DNA of 64,000 nt from Aurantiochytrium sp. KH105. Its lineage: Eukaryota > Sar > Bigyra > Thraustochytrida > Thraustochytriidae. The stretch spans positions 158,968 through 222,967 of the forward strand of contig BGKB01000113.1 in NCBI GenBank assembly GCA_003116975.1, in the 5' to 3' direction. A program made the translations under genes and the position numbers. The notes under the pieces are model-generated. The model had not been told where the DNA came from. It did no database searches and was given only the letters and a program-made list of their open reading frames with translations. Shown piece by piece: positions 28,240-38,283 of the stretch; position 1 is the stretch's first letter, and the number at the start of each line of letters is the position of its first letter.

Positions 28240-29637
28240 TCAATCTTCGGCAAGGAAGGCGTCGAGATCAAAGTCATCGTCATCATCGGCCACCTCTGGA
28301 GGCTGGCCCTCCTCGCCGTCCCAAGGCTCGACAGTCTGAATGCGCGGCCAGCCTCCATCAAAGAATTCTCCCAATGTTTTTGCCGATGCAGCAAACGCAG
28401 AGAGTGCGCCCCCCGTGAATCCAGAACCGCGCATGGGAAGAGCAAGCTCCTGTGCACCGTGGCGACGTAGAAGGAGCACCGCAGGAAAACCGAACTCAAG
28501 CGAATACGCCTCTTCCCACGCGGGCTGAGCGCCAGCCTCGACCCATGCAAAAGGCATGTGACGCGCCTTGCGTTGCGCGTCTTCGAGCTCGGCAATGAGC
28601 TCCTCGCGACCCTGCTTGCCCGAGTCAAGAATGTGCGGCAGGAATGCAATCACGCATTTGCTCTGCGCCCCGCACGTGTCCTCGAAGTCAGCTTGCGATA
28701 CCAGTTCCGGGATCTCCAGACTCACCTGGCCGCCGTGACGTTCAAAGGCCTCAAGACTCCACGCCACGATTGCCTCGGCGGACCGTTCCATTTGGTAGTC
28801 TTCTGCAGCGTCATCGTCCTTGTTCATGGCGCCCGGAGGAAAAAACTTGATGGTGGGAAAGCCCTGGATTCCGAAACGCTGCGCAAGGGCCTCGTTCGCG
28901 GTGGCGTCGACATTGGCAATCACAACGCCGCTGCCCGCAAGCTCTGAAGCGGCTTGCGCCCATTCTGGGTGCAGGCGCTGACAGTGCCCGCACCATGGTG
29001 CGGTAAAGCTCACCAAGAAGGCGTCGTCACTTTGTTGTACAGTTTCATCAAAGGTTTTGTCCGAGAGCTCCAGAACGCGGCCGTCAGCGCCAGGACGCGC
29101 GCCTTGGCCTTCTTTAGCCTTCTTTTGCCGTTTTTGTTGTGTACTGTCTGCGCGCGTAGATGAGGAAGAATGGCCCGACGACGACGACGACGAGGAGGAG
29201 GAGGAGGAGGTGGAGGACGGCACGCGTGCAAGGACAGCACGTCGGATCTCGTCGAGGACGGCAACAGCCGCGTCGCTCGCGTCAAGCTGGCCCTTGGCGC
29301 TCACCAAAGTCTTGGGTGGGTCCGTCTTGTCAATGCCGTAGAACCGGAGGCCAGCCTTGCCCGCGCCGCAGACGTGCTCGGTGCTCTGATCCACGACGCC
29401 CACCTGTACGCCAGTGCCGTGCAAATAATCTGCGAGCTCGGCGAGTTCGTCAGCACGGGTTGCCTGCGGCATGTTCTGGAAATCGACAACCCACGGTCCC
29501 TCTGCGAGTTTAACTTGCTCCTCAAAATTGCTGTCCTTGAGCCGGTGCACGCGCTGCGCGGCGATTTGCGCAGCGCCTTGTGCGACGGCCACTGCAACAG
29601 CGACGAGGAGCGCGGGGCCTGTCAGAGCGCGGGTCAT
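28240..29637 (-). CDS. PDIA6/P5-type protein disulfide isomerase
   Basis: This 465-aa ER oxidoreductase starts with a signal peptide (LLVAVAVAVAQGAAQIAAQ). An N-terminal thioredoxin-like domain (about 35-120) has WVVDFQN where the family has a CGHC site, so it appears redox-inactive. A Ser-rich linker follows. The central thioredoxin domain has APWCGHCQRLHPEW with the active CGHC at about residue 214 and cis-Pro segment FPTIKFF. The C-terminal b-type domain has CVIAFLPHILDSG, WVEAGAQPAWEEA and EPWDG, which are PDIA6-specific. The protein ends in an Asp-rich tail and FLAED, not KDEL. The long open frame begins upstream at a GTG (29814). The ATG at 29637 is chosen because it precedes the signal peptide. 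It is divergent from the ABC gene. Confidence 0.93.
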   Translation of the reverse strand: MTRALTGPALLVAVAVAVAQGAAQIAAQRVHRLKDSNFEEQVKLAEGPWVVDFQNMPQATRADELAELADYLHGTGVQVGVVDQSTEHVCGAGKAGLRFYGIDKTDPPKTLVSAKGQLDASDAAVAVLDEIRRAVLARVPSSTSSSSSSSSSSSGHSSSSTRADSTQQKRQKKAKEGQGARPGADGRVLELSDKTFDETVQQSDDAFLVSFTAPWCGHCQRLHPEWAQAASELAGSGVVIANVDATANEALAQRFGIQGFPTIKFFPPGAMNKDDDAAEDYQMERSAEAIVAWSLEAFERHGGQVSLEIPELVSQADFEDTCGAQSKCVIAFLPHILDSGKQGREELIAELEDAQRKARHMPFAWVEAGAQPAWEEAYSLEFGFPAVLLLRRHGAQELALPMRGSGFTGGALSAFAASAKTLGEFFDGGWPRIQTVEPWDGEEGQPPEVADDDDDFDLDAFLAED

Positions 29638-30050
29638 CGTCTTTGCAAATGTCCCCCAAGCACAAGCACCAGCACCAGCAGCTGCTGCAGCAGCAGCAGC
29701 CAGCCTTCTCTTCTCTCTCTCCCTGTGCTGCGGAATTTCGTTTCTGCAAGGCTTTGCCACCTGCAGCTGGCTGCAGCACAGGCAGCAAGCAAAGAAAGGC
29801 TTCTCTCCTTCCACGCTGGCGTTGAACTCGTCCGTCCCCGTTGGTTTGCATTTCTTTTCGCGACGTTAAAAAAAAAGAAAAGCGGTTTCGCAAAGTCGTT
29901 TGGATAACCGTACTCAACGGTACGCATACATGGGGTGACGGGTGTCGACGAGCACCGCGTCGTTGTGTGCCAGGGCAGGGCGATTGGTGCGAGGCGAGGC
30001 TGGCGCCGCAAGCAAAGAGCGAAACAGCGCGAGCGAGCGAGCGAGCAAAG
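29638..30050. other. Divergent intergenic region, PDIA6 / ABC gene
   Basis: This 413-bp gap contains short CAG/CTG runs near 29676-29700 and an A-rich run near 29868-29880. No gene is seen. Confidence 0.55.
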
Positions 30051-31841
30051 ATGCGTTCGCCGTGGACGCTGGCGCGACGGGGCGCGGCAAGCCGTGCAGC
30101 GACTGGAGGGTCGCCGGCAGCGACGGCGCTGGCGACATGGCTGCGCGAAGGCGCCGCAGAGATGCGCTCAGGGGCGCTGGTTGGGCGCATGAGTGCGGGT
30201 AAGACTCGCGCCCTGCGCGAGCTGCTGGACCAAGAAGCCCGGCAGCAGCAAGAGCAAGAGCAAGGACAGTCACCAGGGAAAGATGGAGGCGGCAGCAAGA
30301 TGGAGCTCGTCAGCTTTGAGACGACGCTAGACTTTGTGCGAAGTCATGGAACCGATTCTGTCGGTTTTGTGTGCGGCGGCATCAACTCTGCTCGCGCGCG
30401 GTCCCTCGTCGTGCGATTTGGGCTCATCAACGCATGGACGAAGCAGGTCGGTTCGCTCTCGAGCGGCGAGCTGCGCAAGCTCACGCTCGCTCGCGCCATG
30501 GCGAACGCCCCGGATCTGCTCCTTATTGATGGCGCCCACGATGGTCTCGATCCCAAGTCGCGCTTTCAACTGAGTGGTCTCCTGGCAGGTCTGGCGCGCG
30601 GTCTCCCGAAACTACTCGTGCAGCTCGGAGGTTCGGGTCATGCGGCTCCAAAGCTGCGCGCACGTCTTTTGCAGGTCTCCCATCGCGCCGAGGAGTTTGC
30701 CACGGAAATCGGTGACGTTTTTTCCCTTGCGGACCCAACAAGCCCGCTCGTGCGCAGCACTATCGACACCTCTCTGCCCCTAAGTTTTCGTAGCGCCGAA
30801 ATGGAAAAGGTGCTCGCGGACGCGCATGACACGCCCGCCGACGGTGCGTCCCGCCAGCGCACGTCTGGGCAAGCGGATCGCCTCGTCGCGAGGGCTCCCG
30901 AAGATGCGCCTGCGTGGTACGCATCGCGCGACGAGCCCATTGTAAACTTTGACGCAGCTACCGTGACCTTTGCCAAGCCACCGGGGCCAAACGATCGCGA
31001 ATCTCCCTCTGCCTCGCAAGAGCATGTGGGCGGCATTCGCGATTTGCGCCTGCGTATCGAGTCTGGCGAGTTCTGGGCCTTTGTCGGCAAGAACGGCGCC
31101 GGCAAGAGCTCGTTGGTCAAGCTCATGGCCTCGCCGCGCCTGCTCGACCAGGATTTGAGCCTATCCGAGGCTGCCTTGGGCGAAACCAAGACCGCCACGA
31201 AGTTCTCCTCCAACAACGAACGCGACCTCGTTGTGTTGGGTGAGCCTCGTGGATCCCCCTCGTCGCCTGATCGCATCTCAGAGGGTGTTGGCGTTGTCTC
31301 GATGGATGGTCACATGCGCACGTTGTTTTACGCGCAGCGCAATCCTGGCACGCTCGTGGCCGCCGACGTTATGCGGAGCGGGCTCTATGGGGCCGCATGT
31401 TCGGGTGGAGCAAGTCTTGCTGCACTGGAGACGTTTCTGGACGCGAAAAAGGAAAAGCAGCAAGCCACCCAGACCGATCTTGATGCATTGTGTGCGTTTG
31501 TTGGCTTTCCCACGGACAAGCTGCAGCAGCCATTCGAGACCCTAGGTCTCGGAGAACAGCGTCTGGTTCTTGTGGCGCGTGCACTCATTCACAAGCCCCG
31601 TCTGCTTGTCTTTGACGAAGCTAGCCAGGGTCTCGATGCGCCAACTCGCGAAGGTCTCAAAGCACTCCTTACTGAGGTGCACGACTTTGTCCCGCAAATC
31701 GCGATCATTGATATTACCCATCATAGCGACGAGATTCCCGACGGAGTCACGCACATGCTTCATCTCGAAGCTGGGCAAGCGCTGCACAATGGGCCTGTTG
31801 AGTCCAGTGAAGCGGTTCGTTCGTTCTTGCACGCCTTGTAA
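30051..31841 (+). CDS. Tandem ABC ATPase of the ModF/PhrA type, probably mitochondrial
   Basis: This 596-aa protein has two ABC ATPase domains and no TM helices. Domain 1 has a short Walker A GRMSAGKT (Lys51), signature LSSGE (136-140) and Walker B LLLIDGAHDGLD, in which the usual catalytic Glu after Asp is Gly. Domain 2 has a clean Walker A GKNGAGKSS, a weak signature LGLGEQ and Walker B LLVFDEASQGLD with Glu present. Bacterial ModF/PhrA proteins and yeast YDR061W share this tandem soluble layout. The first 35 residues are Arg/Ala-rich without acidic residues, a likely mitochondrial presequence. The substrate or partner is unknown. The frame is open upstream to about 29841, but the ATG at 30051 starts the presequence. 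Confidence 0.85.
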   Translation: MRSPWTLARRGAASRAATGGSPAATALATWLREGAAEMRSGALVGRMSAGKTRALRELLDQEARQQQEQEQGQSPGKDGGGSKMELVSFETTLDFVRSHGTDSVGFVCGGINSARARSLVVRFGLINAWTKQVGSLSSGELRKLTLARAMANAPDLLLIDGAHDGLDPKSRFQLSGLLAGLARGLPKLLVQLGGSGHAAPKLRARLLQVSHRAEEFATEIGDVFSLADPTSPLVRSTIDTSLPLSFRSAEMEKVLADAHDTPADGASRQRTSGQADRLVARAPEDAPAWYASRDEPIVNFDAATVTFAKPPGPNDRESPSASQEHVGGIRDLRLRIESGEFWAFVGKNGAGKSSLVKLMASPRLLDQDLSLSEAALGETKTATKFSSNNERDLVVLGEPRGSPSSPDRISEGVGVVSMDGHMRTLFYAQRNPGTLVAADVMRSGLYGAACSGGASLAALETFLDAKKEKQQATQTDLDALCAFVGFPTDKLQQPFETLGLGEQRLVLVARALIHKPRLLVFDEASQGLDAPTREGLKALLTEVHDFVPQIAIIDITHHSDEIPDGVTHMLHLEAGQALHNGPVESSEAVRSFLHAL

Positions 31842-31857
31842 AGCTTTTCAACATGTG

Positions 31858-31884
31858 TCTTCTTCTTCTTCTTCTTCTTCTTTC
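31858..31884. repeat. CTT trinucleotide run
   Basis: About eight TTC/CTT units lie just after the ABC gene stop. Confidence 0.85.
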
Positions 31885-32501
31885 TCTCTATTTTTCTTCT
31901 TTTGCTTGTGTTCTTGGGTTGAAAACGGAGTTGTCGTCGAAGCAAAGAACTATTATCTGTGCGCATCTATTTAGGTCTATCACCCAGGACATGGATGACC
32001 GGAATGACTCGATATTGGATGCGGTCAAGTTGCAAGCGCTCGTTTCCTTTGATACCTTTGGATCGAGATGCGCGCTATCAGGAGGATCGACAAGCTCTAT
32101 TAGTGCTCCAATTCTCAAAAACAGGATGAAAAGTTCGAAATTCTTTGTACAAGTTAAGGCTCTATGGTTGTATGCGTGAGGCACGGCCGAGGTTCCAGAA
32201 AAGTAGGATCACCACTCCTCAGTCTCTCGTTCACTCTTGTTTTGCTTTTTTTACTTTTCCAAAAGCCTGAGCACGGCACGCAAGGAAAGAGGAAACAAAC
32301 CCTCTCATGACCTCAAACCAAGGCTGCTCTTTTTCCTTTGTTAGGGCGACATGATCCGTCTGTCGTCTGTCCTTTGCACGAGCTATCGATGCCCTTCAGA
32401 GTTCAAATATGAAGTGAAGAAGGATGAAAATCCCTTTGTCGGAGGACTCGTCAATCTTGCGTGAAACAAAGACCCACCGCAAGGTCTTGCGGTCGCCCAC
32501 T

Positions 32502-32502
<1 letters not shown>

Positions 32503-32528
<26 letters not shown>
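32503..32528. repeat. CT dinucleotide run
   Basis: About 13 CT units in the 3' gap of the ATG14-like gene. Confidence 0.85.
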
Positions 32529-32532
<4 letters not shown>

Positions 32533-32623
32533 TATTCTTTGTTGAGAGATGCTTCTTTTGGCGTTCGCCACAATCAACAAAAGTCTTTTCTCACTCCTTC
32601 TTCTTTTCCAGCTTGATTCACAG

Positions 32624-34000
32624 TCAACCATTGAGCGCTCCTGAAGAAACCCAATGCTGAATGTCGTCGTTGTTGGAAGGTTTGGGAGGTTGCGGACGCT
32701 CAATGAGATCCCAGTTTTCTCCTGCTGCGGCGTCACCTGTCAAGGCGTCCGCTTCGGCGGCAGCAGCTGCGGCAGCGGTCGAAATGTCTTGGACTTCGTC
32801 CAACGACACAAAGTCAATCGAGCTTGATCCATCTTGGAAGAAGGCAGTAGAGGCGGCCATTCGCGCAGCCTGCACGCTTCCCTCTGCTGCGCGTACAAGA
32901 TGGCGTTCACGTGCGTTACGCGCGGCATGGGCGGAATCAGTGAGCGCCTCGTCGGCGAAATGTACAGGGCGACGGAGAGACTGACCGGCTTTGACGCGGC
33001 CCACGCGAGAGTCGGCTTGTAAGAGGCTCCGCCGCACAGGATTCCCCAGCGAAGGGGAGTGAAAGAGCTGCCAGAGGCTGTGAATAAAGCTCCATTCTTT
33101 GACCAGATCAGACGGAATGCCCTGGTAAAAGCACAATGTCTCGACGTTTCTGCGGAGCATACTCATTCCGGTTTCCAGGGCCAAGCCGGTCCCGGTGAGC
33201 ATGGTTTGCGGCTCGCCATCTCCCCATCGGCCGATGCTGGCCTTTGAGCCAAGGAACTCCATACGAAATGGCAGCGTCAGGGAAAGATAATTCGAAGCAA
33301 TGAGAAGGACGTGCACGACAATGGCGAGTGCGGCGGAGCGCGCATCCTCGTTCGTGGCCTTGAGTTGACGCATGTCTGAGGGCAGCGGCAGGTTGGCAAT
33401 GGTTTCGGAGCCCGGATGGCCGCTAGGGTCTAGAGGAAAGAACTCGAGAAGCTGCATGACAAGCTTTTTCCGTTCTTGCGCGACGCGTCCCTCGTAGTCC
33501 TCGAGCTGCATGCTCAGTCCGTGCAGGAGGGCGCCCGAGATGCCTTTGTCGCCGAGCATAACAGCATGGCGATGCGAGAGGGCCTGCTGGGCGACTGCGA
33601 GGCGCTGTCTACGCGCGTGCAAGTCCTGCTGGCGCTTACGTAGGGCGTCTCGCTCCTTGGCCAGTTTGGCGCGCGCCGTTGCGGCGTAGGTTCTGTAGGC
33701 TTCGAGGTTGCTTCGAAGCTCGCTGGCAAGTCGCTTCGTCGTGGCAGCGCGGGCCTGGGCCTCGAGCCTGCTGCCAGCGGCCGCCGCGGCGGCAGCGGCC
33801 TCGCGCCGGTGCTTGTCGAGCGCGCGCCGCTGCTCCGCGACGAGTTGCGCCACGCAGGACCCGCAACTCACGCCGCCCGCGCTCCTGCGCCGGCACACGC
33901 TGCACGTTGCGAGTCCCCGCGGCTCGCCGCGTGGCTCGCCGTGTGGCTCGCCGCGTGGCTCGCCGCGTGGCTCGCCGCGTGGCTCGCCGCGTGGCTCCAT
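32624..34000 (-). CDS. ATG14/UVRAG-family autophagy protein (PI3K complex subunit candidate)
   Basis: This 458-aa protein starts with a GEPR tetrapeptide repeat, then a CxxC-x9-CxxC zinc-like knuckle (Cys33, Cys36, Cys46, Cys49), a long coiled coil to about residue 190, and a C-terminal helical domain. A Cys knuckle followed by coiled coil is the N-terminal layout of ATG14/Barkor. The C-terminal segments NYLSLTLPFRMEF, TGMSMLRRNVETLCFYQG and LWQLFHSPSLGNP fit the ATG14/UVRAG/VPS38 family. Members bind Beclin and VPS34 and direct PI3P production to the ER or endosomes. Orthology to ATG14 rather than VPS38/UVRAG rests mainly on the Cys knuckle. The tail contains a poly-Ala run. Confidence 0.72.
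   Translation of the reverse strand: MEPRGEPRGEPRGEPRGEPHGEPRGEPRGLATCSVCRRRSAGGVSCGSCVAQLVAEQRRALDKHRREAAAAAAAAGSRLEAQARAATTKRLASELRSNLEAYRTYAATARAKLAKERDALRKRQQDLHARRQRLAVAQQALSHRHAVMLGDKGISGALLHGLSMQLEDYEGRVAQERKKLVMQLLEFFPLDPSGHPGSETIANLPLPSDMRQLKATNEDARSAALAIVVHVLLIASNYLSLTLPFRMEFLGSKASIGRWGDGEPQTMLTGTGLALETGMSMLRRNVETLCFYQGIPSDLVKEWSFIHSLWQLFHSPSLGNPVRRSLLQADSRVGRVKAGQSLRRPVHFADEALTDSAHAARNARERHLVRAAEGSVQAARMAASTAFFQDGSSSIDFVSLDEVQDISTAAAAAAAEADALTGDAAAGENWDLIERPQPPKPSNNDDIQHWVSSGALNG
33919..33997 (-). repeat. Coding 12-bp tandem repeat (Gly-Glu-Pro-Arg)
   Basis: About six and a half copies of a 12-bp unit (GGCTCGCCGCGT on plus) at the very start of the ATG14-like gene encode GEPR repeats. 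One unit reads GEPH. Confidence 0.9.
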
Positions 34001-34384
34001 GGCTCTTGCGCCACGTCAAGCCTCGCTGCCGCGCGCAGCGAGTCAGGTCTGCTTTGCCCCGTCGGCGGCCGCAGTCGCGACTTCGTTCGAACAAACACTC
34101 TCAACGAAAGAAGGGATCCTTTTTCCAAGCAGCAGCAGGGAGATTTCTCTCATCTTTTGAATCCGATCTGCCTTCCTCCGTGCTGCGCTTTTGGAGATGA
34201 AGCACGGGAACCTTTCTGGGGTGCTTGCCCGGACGCATCTGGCGGGCTGCGTTGACTGGCAGTGAGCACGACTCGCGCAAGATCACCTGGGTAGTAGTAG
34301 GCCTAGCCTACTACTTTCAGGGCAGGCAAGTTTGTAATCAGGGTCTGGTAATTTTTTTTTATAAATTTTGCATCATTTATTTTG
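34001..34384. other. Short gap between the two minus-strand genes STT3 and ATG14-like
   Basis: 384 bp, presumably the ATG14-like promoter and STT3 3' UTR. A TTTATT (AATAAA on minus) lies at about 34376-34381, directly after the STT3 stop. No gene is seen. Confidence 0.55.
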
Positions 34385-36871
34385 TTAGTTGTGACCGCGA
34401 CTCTGGCCGCGACGAGCCATCTCCTCGTGGTAGCGCTTCTGGTACTCTTCGTCCTCCTTGGATTTTTTCTTGGAATTAAAGTCCTCGAGCTGGGCAAAGT
34501 CACGACGTCCCTTGAGAAAGTCCTTAAACTTTGGCGGATAATCGCCCTTGCAAATGAAGTCGTTCGGAGGCGGGTCGCACTTTTTGTTGGCCAAATCAGC
34601 AGACCAAGCCTTGGACTCCTTGTCGATAGACTTGACCCTCCAGATGCGGACCTTGTTGTACTTGGAGTTGAAGACGTTTTCAAAGCGGTTCGGGTCGACC
34701 TCGACGCCCTGGCGCTGAAAGCCACTGTGCAGCTTGTAAATGAGCGAATTGGCCATCATCGTCGAGGGCGTTCCCTTGCGGTCCTTGTAGCCGAGCTGCG
34801 AACAGAGCGGATCGCCATTGCACACTTCGGAATAGACCGAGTTGGCAATGCGCGCAATGTGCGGCATCTTGGCCAAATCGTCGCCACCACCGCCCGTCCA
34901 GACGAGCACGTAGTCGGCAAGGTGGCGAATCATCTGGTGCGCCTTGTCCTCGGGTGACACCAGACACCGTCCGAGCGTGGCAATGTGCTCGTGGTTCCAG
35001 GTATTACCGTCAGCAATGGTGGTTCGATTGGCAATGCCAGCAATTTGGTAGCCATAGTCCCACCAGGCCATGACACGCGCATCAGCGGGCGTGTTGTCGC
35101 GAAGCCAAAAGTACGCCTCGCGGTAGTCGTCCACAAGTACCGTGCGGCCATCGCGCGTGCGGGCATTGTACATGATGCTAGGATTCGACATGGCTCGGGC
35201 CATGTGATGGCAATACTCGTAAAAGTCGTTCGCGCGCACGCCGAGGAAAAAGATCAAAAAGACGGCAGCGTACTTGCGGAAGTTACCATTCTTCGCATAA
35301 ACCCTTTTGCTCTCCGAGATGAGACGGTCGATGTCGGGGCCCAACACCGACGGCTCCTTGGATGCTGCGGCGGCGGCCTTCTTTTTCGAAGACTTGGCAC
35401 TGCTGGTGCTGCTCGCGTCGGCAGAGGCGTCGTCGGCAGAGGCTTCGTCCTTCTTCACCTTGCTGGCGAAGAACTGGTCGTAGCACCACTCAAAGATGGC
35501 CGCCACAGCAAAGCCACTGAGTGAAGAGCTGATGGGACCCAAAAGGATGATGAGACGCACCATCTTTGCCGAGAAAAAGTAGCCAACCGCGCCGTAGAGC
35601 GGAAGAAAAATGCGAGCATCAGAAAGTTTCCAAAACGAGAGGATGAAGCCAATTGGGGCGAGGTAACACGTGTAGTGCAGGTACTGGTAATAGGCATTGG
35701 CGCTGGCGGGCTGGTGCTCGGCCACAGAGTCGACGAGCGGGTTACCCGTGCGCGTGTGCGTGACAAAGAGGCCGCGCACCCGCGAACTGAGAGGGCCAAA
35801 GTATCCCGTGGGGTACAGCATGGCGCACACAATAGCAAAGCCAACTGCGGCCACAGAAAAGACCTTGATGCGAAGCTGAAAGAGCTGCTTGGGGTCGAGG
35901 TTCTGCTTTTTGCGAATGAGCTCGCAAATAAAGAGAAGTTGCATGATGCCCCAGACGCCAAAGGGGCCAAGCTGCTCCAAGGACTTGAGCGGCGTAAGGC
36001 CGACCACGGGAATCTGGATCGCACCGAGCGTGCCAATCGTGTAAAAGAGCGTGTAAGCCCAGTACAGACGCGTCGTGAAGCGGCCCAGGAACACGAGAAA
36101 GATGGCGTGGAGACCGACCATGTTGACCACAAAGACGTAGCCACCCCATGCGGCCACCATGTACACGTAGGCGAGACCCGAGAGAATACCAAAGGGCCAC
36201 GAATAATTGCTGCGCAGCGAGCGGCACCAAAAGAAAAAGGTCATGCTCATGGCCGTGACCGCGATGGACTCGTTGTCGTATCCGCCGCCGACCGAGCGCA
36301 TCGTGTGCGCCGGCACACAGGACATGATGAGCGTGGCAAAGGCGCCAGCGTTTCGGTTTCCAGTGGCCTCAGCAGTGAGCAGGCCCACAAAGAGCGAAGC
36401 GGACACGCCGAACCATGCCGGGACGTAGCAGCACACGTCGTTGAGCGACATGGGCATGCCAACGGCCTGGAGAGCGTCCCAAATAGCCACCGAGGTGAGC
36501 TGCATGCCAGGGTAAATGGTGGTGCCGACGGGCCGGCCAAGCGGGTACCAGCTCATGTGGTCGTACCAGCGAAAGAATGCGCGCACACCGTGTTCGTGCA
36601 GGTACTCGGTCGCACGGTAGTTGAACCAAGGATCAAATTCGTGGATCACGAGGCCGTACTCCTTGATGGCGTACAGCCGGATCGTGTACGCCACGTAGAT
36701 GGCGCACGCGAGCACTGCGATACGAATGGACCACCACACGAGGTTGTCATGATTGCCCTTGAGCTCATAGAGCTCCTCGGCCGTATCTTTGGCCGCTCCT
36801 GGTGCGGCTGCCGTCGCTGTAGACGTCGCCGCAGCCGGCTCTGCGGCCTTGCTGGTCTTCTTCTTGGCCAT
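34385..36871 (-). CDS. STT3: Oligosaccharyltransferase catalytic subunit STT3
   Basis: This 828-aa ER membrane enzyme transfers the lipid-linked oligosaccharide to Asn in N-X-S/T sites. A Lys/Ala-rich cytosolic N terminus precedes about 13 TM helices. The first external loop carries HEFDPWFNYRATEYL with the metal/substrate DxD-type Asp, and GGGYDNESIAVTA is the second acidic motif. SVAEHQP is the SVSE-type external loop 5 motif. The sequon-binding WWDYG motif lies near residue 601 (WWDYGYQIAG, followed by NRTTIADGNTWN). The lumenal C-terminal domain ends in a basic cytosolic-looking tail. Length and all motifs fit a eukaryotic STT3. The ATG at 36871 is chosen because the longer frame starts at a GTG (36895). 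Confidence 0.97.
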   Translation of the reverse strand: MAKKKTSKAAEPAAATSTATAAAPGAAKDTAEELYELKGNHDNLVWWSIRIAVLACAIYVAYTIRLYAIKEYGLVIHEFDPWFNYRATEYLHEHGVRAFFRWYDHMSWYPLGRPVGTTIYPGMQLTSVAIWDALQAVGMPMSLNDVCCYVPAWFGVSASLFVGLLTAEATGNRNAGAFATLIMSCVPAHTMRSVGGGYDNESIAVTAMSMTFFFWCRSLRSNYSWPFGILSGLAYVYMVAAWGGYVFVVNMVGLHAIFLVFLGRFTTRLYWAYTLFYTIGTLGAIQIPVVGLTPLKSLEQLGPFGVWGIMQLLFICELIRKKQNLDPKQLFQLRIKVFSVAAVGFAIVCAMLYPTGYFGPLSSRVRGLFVTHTRTGNPLVDSVAEHQPASANAYYQYLHYTCYLAPIGFILSFWKLSDARIFLPLYGAVGYFFSAKMVRLIILLGPISSSLSGFAVAAIFEWCYDQFFASKVKKDEASADDASADASSTSSAKSSKKKAAAAASKEPSVLGPDIDRLISESKRVYAKNGNFRKYAAVFLIFFLGVRANDFYEYCHHMARAMSNPSIMYNARTRDGRTVLVDDYREAYFWLRDNTPADARVMAWWDYGYQIAGIANRTTIADGNTWNHEHIATLGRCLVSPEDKAHQMIRHLADYVLVWTGGGGDDLAKMPHIARIANSVYSEVCNGDPLCSQLGYKDRKGTPSTMMANSLIYKLHSGFQRQGVEVDPNRFENVFNSKYNKVRIWRVKSIDKESKAWSADLANKKCDPPPNDFICKGDYPPKFKDFLKGRRDFAQLEDFNSKKKSKEDEEYQKRYHEEMARRGQSRGHN

Positions 36872-38251
36872 CGTGCCGACGCGTCGCCCGGGCACACGGG
36901 CAAGAGTCAGGGGAAAGAAAGATAGGGCAAGGGAAGGGAAGGATGGGAGAGGGGGGGGGGAATGAGGGCGAGGCGCGCTCGCAGCCGCGCGCCGTCAGGG
37001 TTCTGCTCCCTCCGCGGAGAGCGCTGGGCGTCTGCCCTTCCCTTGCCTCGCCTCGCTCCTTCCCTCGCTCCTTGCCAGTGCGCCAGCCTGGCCCGTATCT
37101 TTTAGCAATTACCAAAAACCTTTTTTTATTTGGAGCAACCGTCGCGAATTTTTCGTCCAGGATTGACTGTGAGCACGAGGTCTGTCACCAGCACCACCGC
37201 TAGGCTTAAGGGAATAGCATCGATCAGTGCTAGGCAAACTTGTTGTCGGCAGACAAAGCAGCTTGCGTCGATGCTTGGTCGCTTTCCATTGGCCACCGCG
37301 TTCACAGGCAGACTCGGACCCGGGGCCAAAGAAGCTATACCACCAGTTGCTCGATGACAGTGTATAGTAGAAAAACACAATGAGGCAAAATCGCCTCGCG
37401 ATGAGCGCGAGACACGGACTCCGCGGCCAGCGGCAGATGAGTGAGTGAAGCAGCGAGTGGGAGGGAGGGGAAAGCCTCGATGGCTTGGTCACAGGCAGGT
37501 GGGAGAGAAAACTTGATTGACAATAGCGGCCACTGAACGTTCAAGTCGGCCCGGCCAGCCGAGGTTGTAATGGTGGGGGAAAAAAGTCTTGGAACAGATG
37601 TTACGAGAGAGCCTTGCGCTGCAAGCGCGAAGATGTCCCTGCTCGATGCCAGATCGTGACAAGGCGAGGCACACGTGATTTGGAGAAGTGTCATCCTGAT
37701 GAAAAAGAGCAAAGAAAAAATAAAGCGCATCATCAAACTGTGTCCAGCAGGTTCGTATCGCACAGAGGAAAGAGAACCATGATCATAAATAAACGCCTGG
37801 CCCAACTTCGCCTACGATCAGCACACTCATCAGAAGTCATCTCCCTCTTCAACCATGGCAACTCGAGCTCGCAACCGCAACCGCAATCTTCAGCCAGCCA
37901 AGTGCGCACGCACGCACGCACGCACTCTCCCAAAGCAAGACCTTTTTTTGCCAAGCGCTCGTCCTTCTTCTTCTCTCGGCCAGTCGAAGCGTAAAAAGCG
38001 GTCTATTCCTGTCTGCCCCCCCTTCGGCAGGCGTGCGCGGTCGCGTCGCGCCGCCTCGCTTGGGCCCATTCGCGCCAGCTCGAGGCGTCCAACGACCACC
38101 CACCCACCGCGGCGAGCAAAGCGAAGCAAGGCGGGCGAGGCGACGCCAAGATAGCATCGCGGCGAGGCTGCCCGCCGCCGGCCAGGCCAGGCCCGCCCGC
38201 GCCGAGCTCCCGCGCCCCGTGCCGCCAGCGCGCGCGCCGCTGCGGGCACAG

Positions 38252-38283
<32 letters not shown>

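Larger units (their letters stand above)
31842..32623. other. Convergent intergenic region
   Basis: No gene is supported. It holds a CTT run at about 31860-31884 and a CT dinucleotide run at about 32503-32528. Confidence 0.55.

Noticed and set aside
34382-36925. Long plus-strand frames across STT3
   Set aside because: Antisense shadows of the STT3 coding strand.
37855-38154. 99-codon frame upstream of NUP160
   Set aside because: Arg/Ser/Pro low complexity from GC-rich intergenic DNA.
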